Assembly: GCA_030272155.1 (NCBI GenBank)
Contig: CP126193.1
Span: forward strand, 7,068,001 to 7,132,000
Origin: Tetradesmus obliquus
Taxonomy: Eukaryota; Chlorophyta; Chlorophyceae; Sphaeropleales; Scenedesmaceae
Direction of reading: 5' to 3'
Length of the DNA stretch: 64,000 bases
Shown: in pieces, positions 1 to 12,700 of the stretch
Numbering within the stretch: position 1 is the first letter of the stretch
Layout: each line of letters starts with the position of its first letter
The notes under the pieces: generated by a model
What the model saw: only the letters and a program-made list of their open reading frames with translations
Told to the model about the DNA's origin: nothing
The model's database searches: none
Translations under genes and position numbers: made by a program

Positions 1-59
1 GCTTGCTTATGCCCGCGCAATGGCCTCAGTGCTGGTAAGCCATGTAGACTTGCTTAGCG

Positions 60-97
<38 letters not shown>

Positions 98-2009
98 TTG
101 GGCAGCAGCTTGCCTGTGCTGTCTGCTGCGGCACTGCAGCTGGCAGCGGAGCTGCTGCTGCGGGCTGCTGCCGAGTGGCAGCGGCAGTACCTGCTGCTGC
201 CAGCAGAGCAGCAGGCGCTGCTGCAGGCAGGAGCAGCAACAGAGGAGCAGCCTAGCTCAGTGCAGCAGGCACATCTGCTGATGGCCGGCGGTTTCATTGG
301 CACGTGCTGCCAGCTGCTGCAACTGCAGATGAGTCAGGTGTGGGGCGCTGGGCAGTGGCAGCCGCAGATGCAGCTGCTGCAGCACGGTGGCGGGCAGGTG
401 CTGCTGCAGGGCCTGAGCCTGGCGGTGCACTGCGGCAGGCTGGATAGGAAGCTGCAGTCAGAACCAGGCATGGCAGTTACAGGTTTGCTCTCCATCCTGC
501 GACCAACTCGGGGTGGGTGAGGCTGGTCAGCTGAGCTAGCGCTGTTGCTGTTGGTTGAAATGACAAACAGTGACCCGCGACCACGTTTCTCAAGTGTCGA
601 GCCATGTGAAACTCACAAGCATATGCAGCTGTTATTTGTCATATTGTATATTGGCAAGCACTGTGGTCTATTGGGCTGCACTCTGCACACTTGTTACATT
701 GCTGCTGTGCAAGTTGTTAGCTGCCCGCTGCATGCGTGTGCCGCAAAGCTGCTTGTGGGAATTTTGCAGCAGAAGAGAATGTGCTGCAGTGTGATGCATG
801 AAGGCTGGACACTTGTTGATTTCCTGGCTGTCGCATCTGCTGCTGCACCTCTCCTGTATGGTGGGCTTGCAACATGCAGGTGACAAAGACAGAGACGCCA
901 CCCTCACCACCCGCGTCGACCTGTTCACCAGCCAGCTGGCGCGACAGCACCCGGTGCCCTTCTTCCAGTTCCTGGACATCTGCGCGCGGTCAGGCCAGCT
1001 GAATGCAGCCACTGGCGGCCATGTTGTGTACCGTGTGATGCATGGCGCTGCTAGAATCGGCACCAGGGGGCTGCTAGAGCTGCTGAGCAGCCCTGCAGCA
1101 GCAGCAGCACTGGGCTCGGCGCTGCTCAGCAGTGTGAAGCTGTGCACGGCACCTGACGCCCTGAGCATCATCACCTGCACGGGCAGGGCAGCAGCTGGCG
1201 AGACAGACAGTGTGGCGTGGCCACACGGATTAGTAGTGTCTTGCCTTCAAGCTGTCGGCAGAGCATTGTTGGCAGCAGTGATACATGCAGCAGAGGAGGA
1301 GGCAGTCCTCAGCAGCAGCAGCAGCAGTAGCAGCAGCAGAGATCAGGGCAAAGCATGTGCCCTGTTCCTTGCTGTGCTTCTGAGCAGGTGCTTGGTAGGT
1401 GTGCATGAGGCTCTGGGGGAGACGGGGCTGGAGCAGCAGCAGCGGCAGGACTACTATCGCGACGGCATTGAAGCAAACGACAGCGTGTACAGAGCTGTGC
1501 AGCTGCTTCTGTATGCCTCTCCATCTGCTAGTGTTGTGGGCAGCACATCATCCGCAGCAGGGAACACTACAGCCTGCACTAGCAGTACAGCTGGCCCACT
1601 GCCAGGGCATGAGAGCAGCAGCAGCAGCAGCAGCCAGGCTGTGCGCTGGCAGTATCTGCTGCGGCTGTGCGAGTCGCGCAAGCTGGCGGCTGCAATGAAT
1701 GCCTACCATCAGCTATGCGTGGACTTTGCCCAGGAGACACAAGCTGGAACACCCCGCTGCATGCAGCACATGCATCAGGACACACTAGCATTCTGCAGGG
1801 CGCTGGCTGCTGTTGCACCGCTGCCTGTGGTGTGCAACAACCCCGGGTGTGTGCAGCTGCGTGGTGTGTCGGAGGCGGCAGCTGCGCGGCACGTGTGTGC
1901 GGGGTGCGGCTGCCGCTACTGCAGCGCTGCCTGCCAGGCTGCTGGCTGGAGGAGCCACAAGAAGGGCTGCAGGCGCATGGCAGCATGCGGGATGCGGGTG
2001 GAGCGCTGA
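1..2009 (+). CDS. MYND-type zinc finger protein, 3' part
   Basis: The frame is open from the left edge, so the 5' end lies outside the window. Two exons are visible: one from the edge to about 512, and one from 880 (after an AG at 878-879) to the TGA at 2007-2009. The upstream donor is weak and its exact position is uncertain. The last 45 residues form a MYND finger: CNNPGC, then CAGCGCRYCSAACQAAGW, then H and C near the end. MYND fingers bind proline-rich partner peptides; no SET or other catalytic domain is visible. The body is helical and Ala/Leu-rich with poly-Ser runs encoded by AGC repeats (around 61-97 and 1312-1338). The remaining sequence resembles the MYND gene at the right end of the window in overall make-up. 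A TGTAA at 2413-2417 could be the algal poly(A) signal. The function is unknown beyond protein binding. Confidence 0.75.
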
Positions 2010-2014
2010 CACAG

Positions 2015-2203
2015 TTTGCAGCTGTTGTGACAGTGGCAACAGTTCAGCCGGGAAGACAGATAGATTGTGCCATAGGGTTTGCAGCTGTTGTTGCAGTGGC
2101 AGCAGTTCAGCCGGGAAGACAGATAGATCGTGCCATAGGATTTGCAGCTGTTGTAACAGTGGCAACAGTTCAGCCGGGAAGACAGATAGATCGTGCTGGA
2201 GGG
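2015..2203. repeat. Three tandem 63-bp repeats downstream of the MYND stop
   Basis: Copies begin at 2015, 2078 and 2141, each with the block TTTGCAGCTGTTGT and the block AGCCGGGAAGACAGATAGAT. They differ at only a few bases. They start six bases after the stop codon, so they lie in the 3' UTR. The unit is a multiple of three and stays open in another frame, but there is no reason to think it is translated. Confidence 0.9.
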
Positions 2204-2269
2204 TTTTGATGTTTCAGCGGAGCACCACTTCAACAGCAGCTGCTGCAGCGGGGCAGCAGCTAGCAAGGC

Positions 2270-2270
<1 letters not shown>

Positions 2271-2310
<40 letters not shown>
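2271..2310. repeat. CAG/AGC microsatellite, about 13 units
   Basis: An uninterrupted trinucleotide run in the 3' flank of the MYND gene. Similar shorter runs occur throughout the window, in exons (read as Gln, Ser or Ala) and in introns. Confidence 0.95.
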
Positions 2311-2311
<1 letters not shown>

Positions 2312-3525
2312 ACGGTGGCAGCAGCAGTCTATGTGATGCCCAGAGTCTGTACACACCCACTGGGTACTATGTGAGTGGTGTGCCTGGGCCATGAGGGATC
2401 AGGCTGCTGCTGTGTAAAATGACAGGTTTAGGCATGGTAAATGCACAACTGCGCACCTGCAAGCAATGCTGTGTGCTAATGCACAGTTGTTAGGGATCCC
2501 GTGCACTGGATGCTACTGTGCTCATCAGTGCATGCATGCTACAAGCCTGCTGCTGTGTGTTGCTGCGAAGATTTTCAAAAGCTTCACAGTGACTGCCTGT
2601 CCTGAAGTCCTGACTGCTGCTGCTGCAGGTGCTCTGAGCCAGCTTCACCAGAAACCCTTTTGGATATCCGGAGGATTGCCATGTGCGCCATGCTGGTGTC
2701 ATCTTGATGTAACTGCCCCAAGGGCTGTGCACCGCCGTGAGCGCCAGGCCTAGCGCAGCATACTGCGGGTTAGACACTGAAGGCGTTGATGCTATGGCTT
2801 GACGGGTAACCCATGCTGCTGCTGATCATGCGTCAGACATTATTGCCCTGTGTGCCTGTCATTGGCTCGCGGGCGGGCGGTGTCCCGGTGTGTCGTGTGT
2901 CAGACAAACGATTGGGCTGCCGCCTTCCAACGCTGCTGCTGTGGGAAGCCTGTTGGTTTGTTGTGTTTCACATCGAGTTGCAGAGACGATTGTGTTGGTT
3001 TGAAGGCCTGCAGCATTCGACAGGCAGATGTTTACGGGGCCTGACAGAGCTTCAAGCAGCAACTGGTGTTGAACACAGCTGCTGCAATGCAGGCGCTGCG
3101 CCCATGCTTTTGTCCAGTGTCTATGGTACTTCATGTGCTTGTAGATGGCACAACCCACACACTTGCACGCTTTTTGTAGCGCAAATGGTGTGATTTGTGT
3201 ATAGCTTCAGAAAGCCGGGCATTGAGCCCAACTGGGCCAGGCCAGTGTCACTGCGCGCCATTGCTGCTTCCGGCTTTCGGCGAGTAAATACCATGTGTTG
3301 TCAGCAACGACCACAACACAGGTGTTACACACAAAGATTCCTTCCATCTGATCCGGCAAGCTGCTGCATGGTGGTGAACGACAGCCAGTCAGGAACAGAC
3401 AGAGTGACAGGTTCGTAACGTCTTCTGTGCGTGAATCCATGTGGCCTTATGTGTGCAGTACAACTCTCATAAACTTTAAAAGGTCTTGTAACTTCTGTTG
3501 CTGAGCTTTTGAGACAGCCTTTGCC
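2311..3525. other. Intergenic stretch
   Basis: It lies between the MYND gene's 3' flank and the PhlG-like gene. Short open frames occur but show no family resemblance or splice-consistent extension. The last part presumably holds the promoter and 5' UTR of the gene starting at 3526. Confidence 0.5.
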
Positions 3526-5375
3526 ATGGTGAGGCAGAGTTCACAGTCTTGCTCTCTGGTGGCATGGCTCGCATGCTGCCTGCTCATCGCATGGTGTAAC
3601 GGTTGTTACAGTCAGGATGTCGAAATCGCGTCTGTGGCTTTGCCCATCGCTACCACGGACTTTCCAGCGTTGAAAGACAGGCTGCCAACTCCAGCAGGGG
3701 GCTGGGGCTTTGCCAACAGCTTCCAGCACGCAGGGTACACGCTGGACGTCAAAACGGGCGTTCTCGAGCTGATAATTACGTAAGCAAACAGCTGACCTGT
3801 GCAGCAGGCCCTAAGAGCAGCAAAGCAGCCTGTGTGCGTTCTGCTGATCCTCCAACTGCAGTGACCCTCAGCAGCGCTGATGTTGATGCGACTGGCCCTG
3901 TGCACATTGGCGCGGGGGGCTTGTCCTGACTTCATACACATAATATAGCACTCAATCCATGCACGTCTTGTACTCAGAGCTCTAAGCAAGCAGTGCAGTG
4001 CGGTAGCAACTGGCCAACTGGCAGGATCCTCCGCTGGGATCCTGCAGGACACTGCAGCTGCAGCATGCATGCGCATATTGCACATGTGTCATAGTTGCAG
4101 CTGCTACTTCCTATTAGCCGCTGGCTACACCTTGCTGTTGAGCAGAGCGACCTTGCTTCTGTGCCTCAGCCTTACTGTGTCCCACTGACTGCGGTTTGAC
4201 GCACGCTGCTTCCTGCAGGCATCGTCTGATCACAGGCGTCACTGCCGACGCAGTGTACTGGCTGTACCGCAACCTGCACAAGGCAGTGCTGTACAAGCCA
4301 CTTGGGGCCGCTGCAGCCTCTCCTGTGCAGCTTTTCCAGCTGCTACATCCAGTGGACCACCTATCTTTTGCTAGCTCGACTCCTCTTGTTGCAAAGGGAT
4401 CCTCGCTTGATTGGATCGAGCTGCAAATGACAAACTGCAGGCAGGGGCCGTTTTGGAACTGCAGCAATGCAGCCACAGGCAATGACACGCGCAGGGGCTT
4501 TGTGAGGGGTAACAACGCCACACTGGCAAGGAACTTCCTGCCAACCAAGGTTACCAGCAGTGTCACCCAGCTTGACATCAAAGGGTACAAGGCTATAGGT
4601 GAGGCTGCTGCTTGCATACATGCAGGATGTGTGTGACACGAGTCAGGCGTTTCAACGTTGTCAGTGATTCATGACAAACTCTGGTTATGAAGCTGTGATG
4701 GTTACTGCAGTCTAGGCAAGCGAGTGTTAGATGCAGGTGCTGCAGATTGCAGCTGTAACCTCGACAAGCCTGCTTCAGCATGCATTGTCAATGCTTGCTG
4801 CGCCTTTGCAGGGTGTGCGCATGTGCTGGCCATGCACTCTGGCGCAGCCTTGCTGCAGCTGTTGTGCATAGTCTGCTTATTTGCTAACTCAGTTTTGCTG
4901 TGCGAACGGTTAGATTACATGCAGCTGACATGTTGCTTCGGCATGCAATGTATGTTTCCCAGGTCAGGTTGTGAGAGCAGCTTGCTGCGTGGCATTTCAG
5001 AAACGTGCTGCTGCTTCTGCTGCTTGACCTGCAGGCTCGGCTCAGGGCTTTACTATCTCATACGTGGCTCATGACTTTTCCAATGCAACATCAGCGCAGG
5101 GTGTTCACCTGGGCTTGAACGCAAAAACCACAATCCGAGTCGGCCTGGTGAAAGCTGGCGCTAATGGCGAATATGTTTATGACAGCAACCCGCAACTTGC
5201 TGGTTTGGTTAATGGCGGGGTCAAAAAATTCCTTTTAGATAACACAAATGTCAAGAACATCAGGAGGATTGGCACAGGCATGCTGCTGCACAGCATCCAG
5301 GAGTGGCAGAACCTGCGCAACTGGCTGCAGCCTGTGTGGGCCGCCAACAAAGGGGCAATGCCTGCAGATGTGTGA
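3526..5375 (+). CDS. Secreted PhlG (DAPG hydrolase)-like protein
   Basis: Three exons, 3526-3779, 4219-4598 and 5035-5375, join in phase to a 324-residue protein. The N-terminus is a clear signal peptide (a basic start, then a hydrophobic stretch to about residue 27 ending in CYSQ), so it should enter the secretory route. The PhlG family (DAPG hydrolase, usually just under 300 residues) cleaves a C-C bond in acylated phloroglucinols using a zinc held by His and Glu residues. Here I see ITGVTADAVYWLYRNL followed by LLHPVDH (His128, His132), a Glu at 152 in DWIEL, and near the end LLHSIQEWQNL with His297 and Glu301. This H-x3-E helix before a C-terminal tail is typical of the family. Several N-x-S/T sites fit secretion. 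The assignment rests on motif memory. The substrate is unknown, and an algal homologue need not act on DAPG itself. Confidence 0.6.
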
Positions 5376-6743
5376 GGAGAAATTGCATGACAGTCAAAGA
5401 AGCAGACAGTGTATAAGCTCTTTAATGACAAGTGACCAGTGGGGTGCAGGTTCAAAGGTGTGGCTTTGATTTGTGTGGCTTGATGGTACGATACTTGTGA
5501 TTTTCATGATTGACAGGTGGTTACCAGCAACAAGGCAGTTGACTTTGACATCTTTATGCCATAAGGAACATCACGGTTATGTATGTTCAGGAGCCAGATC
5601 ATGCTGTACAATGCTATCTATCCCTATCTGGGATGCATGTGGCTATGCGCTGCGCACAATGCCATAGTTGCGTGCAGCATTTTGCAGTTTGCCGGCGCTG
5701 AGGAGGGAGTGACTCCTCGTTTCCCTCGCATGACGGATTGTGCCCATTTGATACGTTTCATGGGTTTCTTGGGGTAACCTTTTTGCGTGGTAAAATAGTT
5801 CATGCCCATTTCATGTCTTGAAAGTGTGATGCAGGCATGGCCCTTTTGTTTGGCCGGCCAGCGGCGCTGTCTTGCATGCTATTTGATTTGAGATGCTGGC
5901 TTTTGGTTCACCCAACAAGTTGTTGTTGATTTGCCTGTTTCACAGCGGCAGTTGCCTATTCACCAACGCATTTGCGCTGCGCTGCGAAGCCTGATCCTTG
6001 CTAGCGCTGGTTTTTGATTTCTGAGCCTGCAGCAGTGGGCATGTACAGTTCATGGCATTTGGGTGCACATGTTGCTGCGAGGTCACCTCGCCGAGGTGGC
6101 ACGGTGACGTACAGCAGCACACCGTGGCACGGTGACGTACAGCAGCACAGCTTGGCAGTGCTAGGCAATGTGCTGCACGGAACTAGAATATGCAACTGCT
6201 CCCGAGGCCCTCGGCGGTCGTGAGTGGTTGCTGCGATCTGATTGTGTTGTGGCAGCCTGCGGCCTAGCACTGCAGCCTGCAGTGCAATCGGCCCCGGGTT
6301 GCTGGATGGCTGTAACGACGCGTATGCACATGCATCGGCAGCCTTCAGGCGCTTGCTGTGCGTGCACACCCCTGTAGGTAGGAGCATGCTTTTGACACCA
6401 GGTGCACTGTTGCTGGCATTGCGCTGCCTCCTGGGCGAAATGGCTGTTACTGACATGTGCGAGCATGTCACTTGACAAAAGGACGTGACAGGCCCCTGCA
6501 CCATTGCTTTGAAGCTGCTTCACAGCAGCGCCGGTAATGCGTGTTGCCTTTGAACCAATTCTTTTCTGGTGCGAGATGTTGCGGCTGCACCTATGATACA
6601 AGCAGTTGATTGAGCACATCCACACCCAGCCGTTTGAAACTGACCACCAGCTGTCCCTTCGTTGATCACAGCAGCATCTGACAGCCGCATGCCTGCCCGG
6701 CAGCGTTTCTTTAGTGATACATGCTTAAACAGAGACAATCAAC
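5376..6743. other. Intergenic stretch with a short direct repeat
   Basis: No gene recognised. A 21-base block, GGCACGGTGACGTACAGCAG plus C, occurs twice in a row around 6098-6148. The region right before 6744 should contain the SAC gene promoter. Confidence 0.5.
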
Positions 6744-9700
6744 ATGGCGAGTGCCGCAGTAGACAAGCGCATCGAAAGCTACAGGCGTATCTCTATTTAC
6801 GGCACCAAGTCCAGGCTGTACGTAGTTGGGCACGATGAGCAGCTCGGAATATGTAGAATACTCAAGTTCAGGAGGCAGGATGGTCCTCGCCTGGACGTGG
6901 TGGAGGATCCTCTCGTGTACACTCCAGAGCAGTGCACCCTGGTGCTCAGGAGGGTGCACGAGCAGAGCGGGGGCCTGCAACTGATCAGCAAGGTAACAGC
7001 GGAGTTAACCCGTCTGAAAGATATCTCATGTGATTAAATTGTTGACCTGCTGGTGGTTTGGGCTAGTGCAGCACGCATCAAGTACTGTTGCTGCTGCTGC
7101 TCCTGCTGCTGCTACTGCTGCTGCTGCTGTCATGGCACCCGTCACAGCATTGCAAACTTTTCAACCACCACTTCAACATCTGGCTGTGCGATGACATGGC
7201 TCGCTTCAAAACTAATTGCACCCCTGTACGCTGCAGGCAGGCCAGCAAACACAGCAGCAGAAGGGCCAGCATTTTGGCCCTGCACGCACGCACTGCAAGC
7301 GCAGCAGCAGCCTCCTGCTCTGGCACCTTGTATCAACTGCTGCTGCTTTCTGTTTGTGTATCTGCACTGCTGTTGCTGTTGCTGCTGCTGCTGCATTCCC
7401 TGCAGGGCCATGGCATCATTGGCTGCTTCCGCTTCACAGACAGCTACTATCTGCTGGTGGTGGCGAGGCGCGAGTATGTGGGGCACATCTGCGGTGGGTG
7501 GCAAGCACAGCCACTTGCACAATCTCATACACACAGCACATGCATTCTCCTGCAATGGCCTGCGCAAAGTTGTTTCTTATGCTGTTTGAGGAGGGCCACC
7601 CAACAAAGGGCGCATGCGCAGATGCTGCTGCATCATCAAGTGCGGATGTGCAATACAGTGCCATAGCAGTGGCAGTTGCCGTAGAGCAGTAAACAACATG
7701 TACTGCAGTGCAGCGAATTGCATGGCAGCTTTAAAGCATGCATTCATCATGTGCTGCTTGCACTGCAGGGCACCAGGTGTACCGCCTCGCAGAGACCTGC
7801 CTCATCAGCCTCAGCGCTTCTTGTACTGCTTGTACTGCTTGTACTGCTTGGGCTGCTTGTACTGCAGGGCACAAGGTGCACCGCATCGCAGAGACCTGCC
7901 TCATCCATGTATTGCTTGCACTGACTGTACTGCTTGTACTGCAGGGCACAAGGTGTATCGCATTGCAGAGACCTGCCTCATCAGCCTCAAAGCCTGCTTT
8001 TATCAGTTATAAGTACTATTATGTGCTGCTTGTACTGCAGGGCACAAGGTGTACCGCATTGCAGAGACCTGCCTCATCAGCCTTAGTGCTTCACAGCAGC
8101 GCATCGACATGGCGGCAGCAGACAGCACAGCAGAAAAGCGGTGCGTGTCTGGCTGCGATTTCATGTCTGTTCATGGACTGTTGCACGCCATTCATATATA
8201 TACAGCAGCAGCAGCAGGGATAACTTCTGCAGCAATGCACCTTAGGCATGTGCATCACACATGTGCGTCCATACAAGGCTGGTCTAAACACTGCAGCAAT
8301 ATGAGGTTCAGCTTTGGCTTGTCTCACAGGCAGAAGCCAACATGCAAACTCCACCGGCAAGTGCTCATCAGCGACTGCCGCTAATTGGAATGTTTGCTGC
8401 GGCCTGCAGGTACCGCAAGCTGCTGCTGGGTGTGGACCTCACCAAGAACTTCTTCTTCAGCTACAGCTACAGCCTGGCACACACGCTGCAGCACAACCAC
8501 CAGCAGGCAGCAGCAGGCGCGGGCCATGCAGCAGCAGCAGCAGCAGCAGCAGACCCCAACTCCAGCAGCAGCAGCAGCAGCACAGCACACGTGGCAGCTG
8601 CAGACGCTGCAGCAGCAGCAGCAGCAGCAGCGGTGGGTTGGGACGTGTACGACAGCAGCATGTTTGTGTGGAACGCGTACCTTACGCGGCCGCTGCGCGT
8701 GGCGATTCAGAGCGGCAGGTGGACGCTGCCGCTGGTGCATGGCTACTGGGAGCAGCGCCAGGTGAGGACGCACAAGTATGCAAAAGTTTGGAGGTGCAGC
8801 GCCAAGTGAGGCACAAGTATGCAAGGGTTGGGTGGTGCAGCGCCGAGTGAGGCACATGTGTGCAAGGGTTGGGTGATGCAGCTCCGAGTGAGGCATAAGT
8901 GTGTAAGGGTTAGGTGGTGCAGCGCCAAGTGAGGCACATGTGTGCAAGGGTTGGGGTGGTGCAGCGCCAGGTGGAGCATCAAATACACGGCTACTGGGAG
9001 CAGCGCCAAGTGAGGCACATGTGTGAAAGAGTTGGGGTGATGCAGCGCCAAGTGAGGCACATGTGTGCAAGAGTTGGGGTGGTGCAGCGCCAGGCGAGGC
9101 ACATGTGTGCAAGGGTCGGGTGATGCAGCGCCAAGTGAGGCACATGTGTGCATGGCTACTGGGAGTAGCGCCAGGTGAGGCACAAGCGTGCAAAATTTGG
9201 GCGGTGCAGCGCGAGGATGCAGTTTTAGTGTGCAAGGGGTTGGGTAGTGCAGCGGCAGGCGAGGCATGGGATGCACGGCTACTGGGAGGTGCAGTGCCAG
9301 GTGAGGCACGCTGACTGATGGTCACTGGGAGCAGCAGAGATGGGCAGCGCCAGATGTGATGCATGTGTGATTGCTCGCAGCAGTTGCAGGTGGACGCTGC
9401 CGCTGGTGCGTGGGTACTGGGAGCAGCGCCAGGTGAGGCGGCACACTACAGGCATCAATGATCTGCCTGCACTGCACTGCATGCCTGCACTCATGCAAGA
9501 GGCTGCATGCACGCACACCAGGGGCTGTGGTCAGCTGCTTTGTGCGCCGCAGTTGTCTGGCACCTGCCCAATCATTGCATGCTGCACACCACGCTTCATG
9601 GCCATGTGCCACCCAGTCTGCGGCTGCTTGCTGCACATTTTCAACTATGTAATTGATTCCTTCATATGTTCAGGTATCCGTGTTTGGCCGCGCGCTTACG

Positions 9701-12700
9701 CTGACGCTGCTGGCAGCCCCAGAATGCTTTCTTTATTCCTTTGTTCATTCGTCCCTCGTCCATTCATTCAATCATTTCAGTCATTCAGTCAATCGTTCAT
9801 CTATTCTTTCCTTCAGGTGTCTGTGTTTGGCCGCGCGCTGACGTTGACGCTGCTGGCGCGCCGCTCGCGGCACTTTGCCGGCACGCGCTTCCGCAAGCGG
9901 GGCTTGAGCAGCGCGGGCTTTGTGGCCAATGAGGTGGAGAGCGAGCAGATTGTGGACGCGGGGATCGACTGGGCCACGGGGCAGCCGCTGTGGTCGGCAA
10001 TGGTGCAGGTGCGTGGCGGCAGCTTTTTTTTTACGGATTGATAACATTGCATGAATATGCAAGCGCAGAGCTAGAATGGTGCAGGGGTGTGCCGGCGGCT
10101 GCTTTGAGGGATTAATGACAATGTTACACTAGTGCAGCTAAACAGGCAATCTGTGAAGTTGCAACAGACTGAGCAGCGCGGGCGTTGTTGTGAATGAGGT
10201 GGAGAGCGAGCAGATTGTGGACGCGGGGATCGACTGGGCCACTGGGCAGCCGCTGTGGTCAGCCATGGCGCAGGTGCGTGTTTGCATATGATTTGGAAGA
10301 GCTGATGGCATAAATCGTGTGTAGCATCGCAGCATGTGCTGAGCAGCGTTTGTAACAGTTTGGGTGTTGGTCGACTGCTGGTCAGCTTGCTCAGCTGTGG
10401 CCAGGCGCGTGTTGTGGTGTGCTGTTGTGTGGTGCGTCACGCTTGCTTATTTGTGCTGGTTACCTGGACTCAGGCCCTTCCTGACGCGTGTTGTGTGGCG
10501 TGCTTGTGGTGTGCTGTGGTGTGCTGCTGCAGGTGCGCGGCTCCGTGCCGCTGTTCTGGAGCCAGCAGACCACTGCGCTCAGCCCCAAGCCTGACATACT
10601 GCTGCAGCAGTTTGACCCCGTGTACGAGGTGAGCTGCAGGCTGCAGATTCATAGCAACAGCAACTATAATCCCTGCACAGCTGTTGCTTTTATATGTTAT
10701 ATGTTGGTTGTGCTACTCAGTGGTGCATGCAGACATGTGTACGTGAGGATCCGCACGCTCGGCCTGTGTGTTCAGAGACATTTCCGTTGCATCTGCAGCC
10801 GGAGATCACAGCTGTGGTCTGAGTTCCTGGTCTCGTCTGCTGCGGGCGCTGCTGCAGAAAACCGCTGCACATTTTGCCGACATGCGGCGGCGCTACGGGG
10901 ATCCCATCATGGCACTCAACCTGCTGCGCAGCAAGGAGCGGCGGTGAGCGGCAGAACTCTGCAATTGCATTGATGAATTGATGCAATGCCTGCATAATTC
11001 GAAATGGCATCATGGCACTCAGCCTGCTGCGCAGCAAGGAGCGGCGGTGAGCAGCGCAGCGCTGCGAGCACACGTGATTCTTGGACATGTCAGCTCGGCT
11101 GATGATAGCAAACATGTCGACCCTTTCAACCAGTCTCCAACATGTAACCGCTCAACAGCAATTTACTACCTGCACCCCAACCAAAAGATGCACACCCTTC
11201 CATGCATGCACGCTGCCAGGCCGCGCGAGGTGCGGCGCGAGTATGCGGTGGCAGTGGACCTCACCAATGCGGGGCTGCTGCAGCAGCAGCCAACAAACAC
11301 AACATGCGGTCATACTGCCTGCCTTCAATTCAAGCAGGCATGCACTGCTTTACTCTGGCTCTCCACACCCCTGCCTTCTTCACGCATCTCCCCACCCTCC
11401 CTTCCCCACAATGCACTTGTCTTCAACACTCAACTCACACCGCACCCCCGCCAGGCCGCGCGAGGTGCTGCTGCGGCGCGAGTATGCGGTGGCAGTGGAC
11501 CTCATCAATGCTGGGCAATGCACTTCAATCAGCCAAGCAAAACACAGCATGTGGCCATTCTGCCTGCCTTCATGTCAAGCATGCATGCACTGCTTCACCC
11601 TGAATCGCCACACACGCAGCCACAGCCGCACCTACAGCCACCCGCTGTTAACCGCATCTGCCCACCACTGCTCGCACCTGCAATTACTGCCAGGCCGCGC
11701 GAGGTGCTGCTGAGGCGTGAGTATGCGGTGGCAGTGGACCTTATCAATGCGGGGCTGCCACAGCAGCAGCACATCGTGTACATCCCATGGGGTGAGCAGC
11801 AGCAGCAGCATGTGGCAGCATTCGCGGCAGCGGCAGCGGCAGCAGCAGCACATTGTGTACATGCCCTTGGGTGAGCAACAGCAGCAGCAGGAACAGCGAC
11901 AGCAGCAGCAGCAGCAGCCCATCGTGTACATCTTCAGGAGGAGCGGCAGCAGCAGGAGAGCAAAAGTTGGGCAGGAGCTGTAGGCAGACAGGCTTGCAAA
12001 GGGAGGCAAGCAGGCAATGCCAGGCTTGGCAGATGCACACAGGAGCGCGTCACGTCACCGCAGAAGCTGCATGTGTGCACACAGACACACCATGCTACTG
12101 CTGCAGCACATATCCTCGCAAGCGCGTGTGCAACTCCTGGTCATGAATCTCTTGTCTGCTCGTAAACGCTGTTCTTCTTCTGCATCCCTGTTTCTGCTGC
12201 TCAGACTTCTCCAAGCACGCAAAGCAGCCTGGGGCCAACATCCTGCTGGAGCTGGCACCCATCATGAGGCTGTGCCTGGACAACTCAGGTGAGAGTTTTA
12301 GAGGGTGAGAGAGTGAGAGGGACTGAGAATGAGTGAGAGTGTGTGAGAGCAACCTGGCACCCATCTGAAGCGGTGCCGGGACAACTCAGGTGTGCACGGC
12401 TGAGAAAGAGTGAGACAGCAAGATGTTGTGAGACACTCAGTATGCTGAGTATGAGAAAGAGTGAGACAGCAAGATGTTGTGAGACACTCAGTATGCTGAG
12501 TATGAGAAAGAGTGAGACAGCAAGATGTTGTGAGACACTCAGTATGCTGAGTATGAGAAAGAGTGAGACAGCAAGATGTTGTGAGACACTCAGTATCAGC
12601 GACAGCAAGATTGAAGGATAGTAGGAGGTAGCCGAGAGATAGCGTTGCTGTGTAGGACCATCGTTGCTTGGCAGCAGTGCGACCAGCTCTGCAGCGCAGG

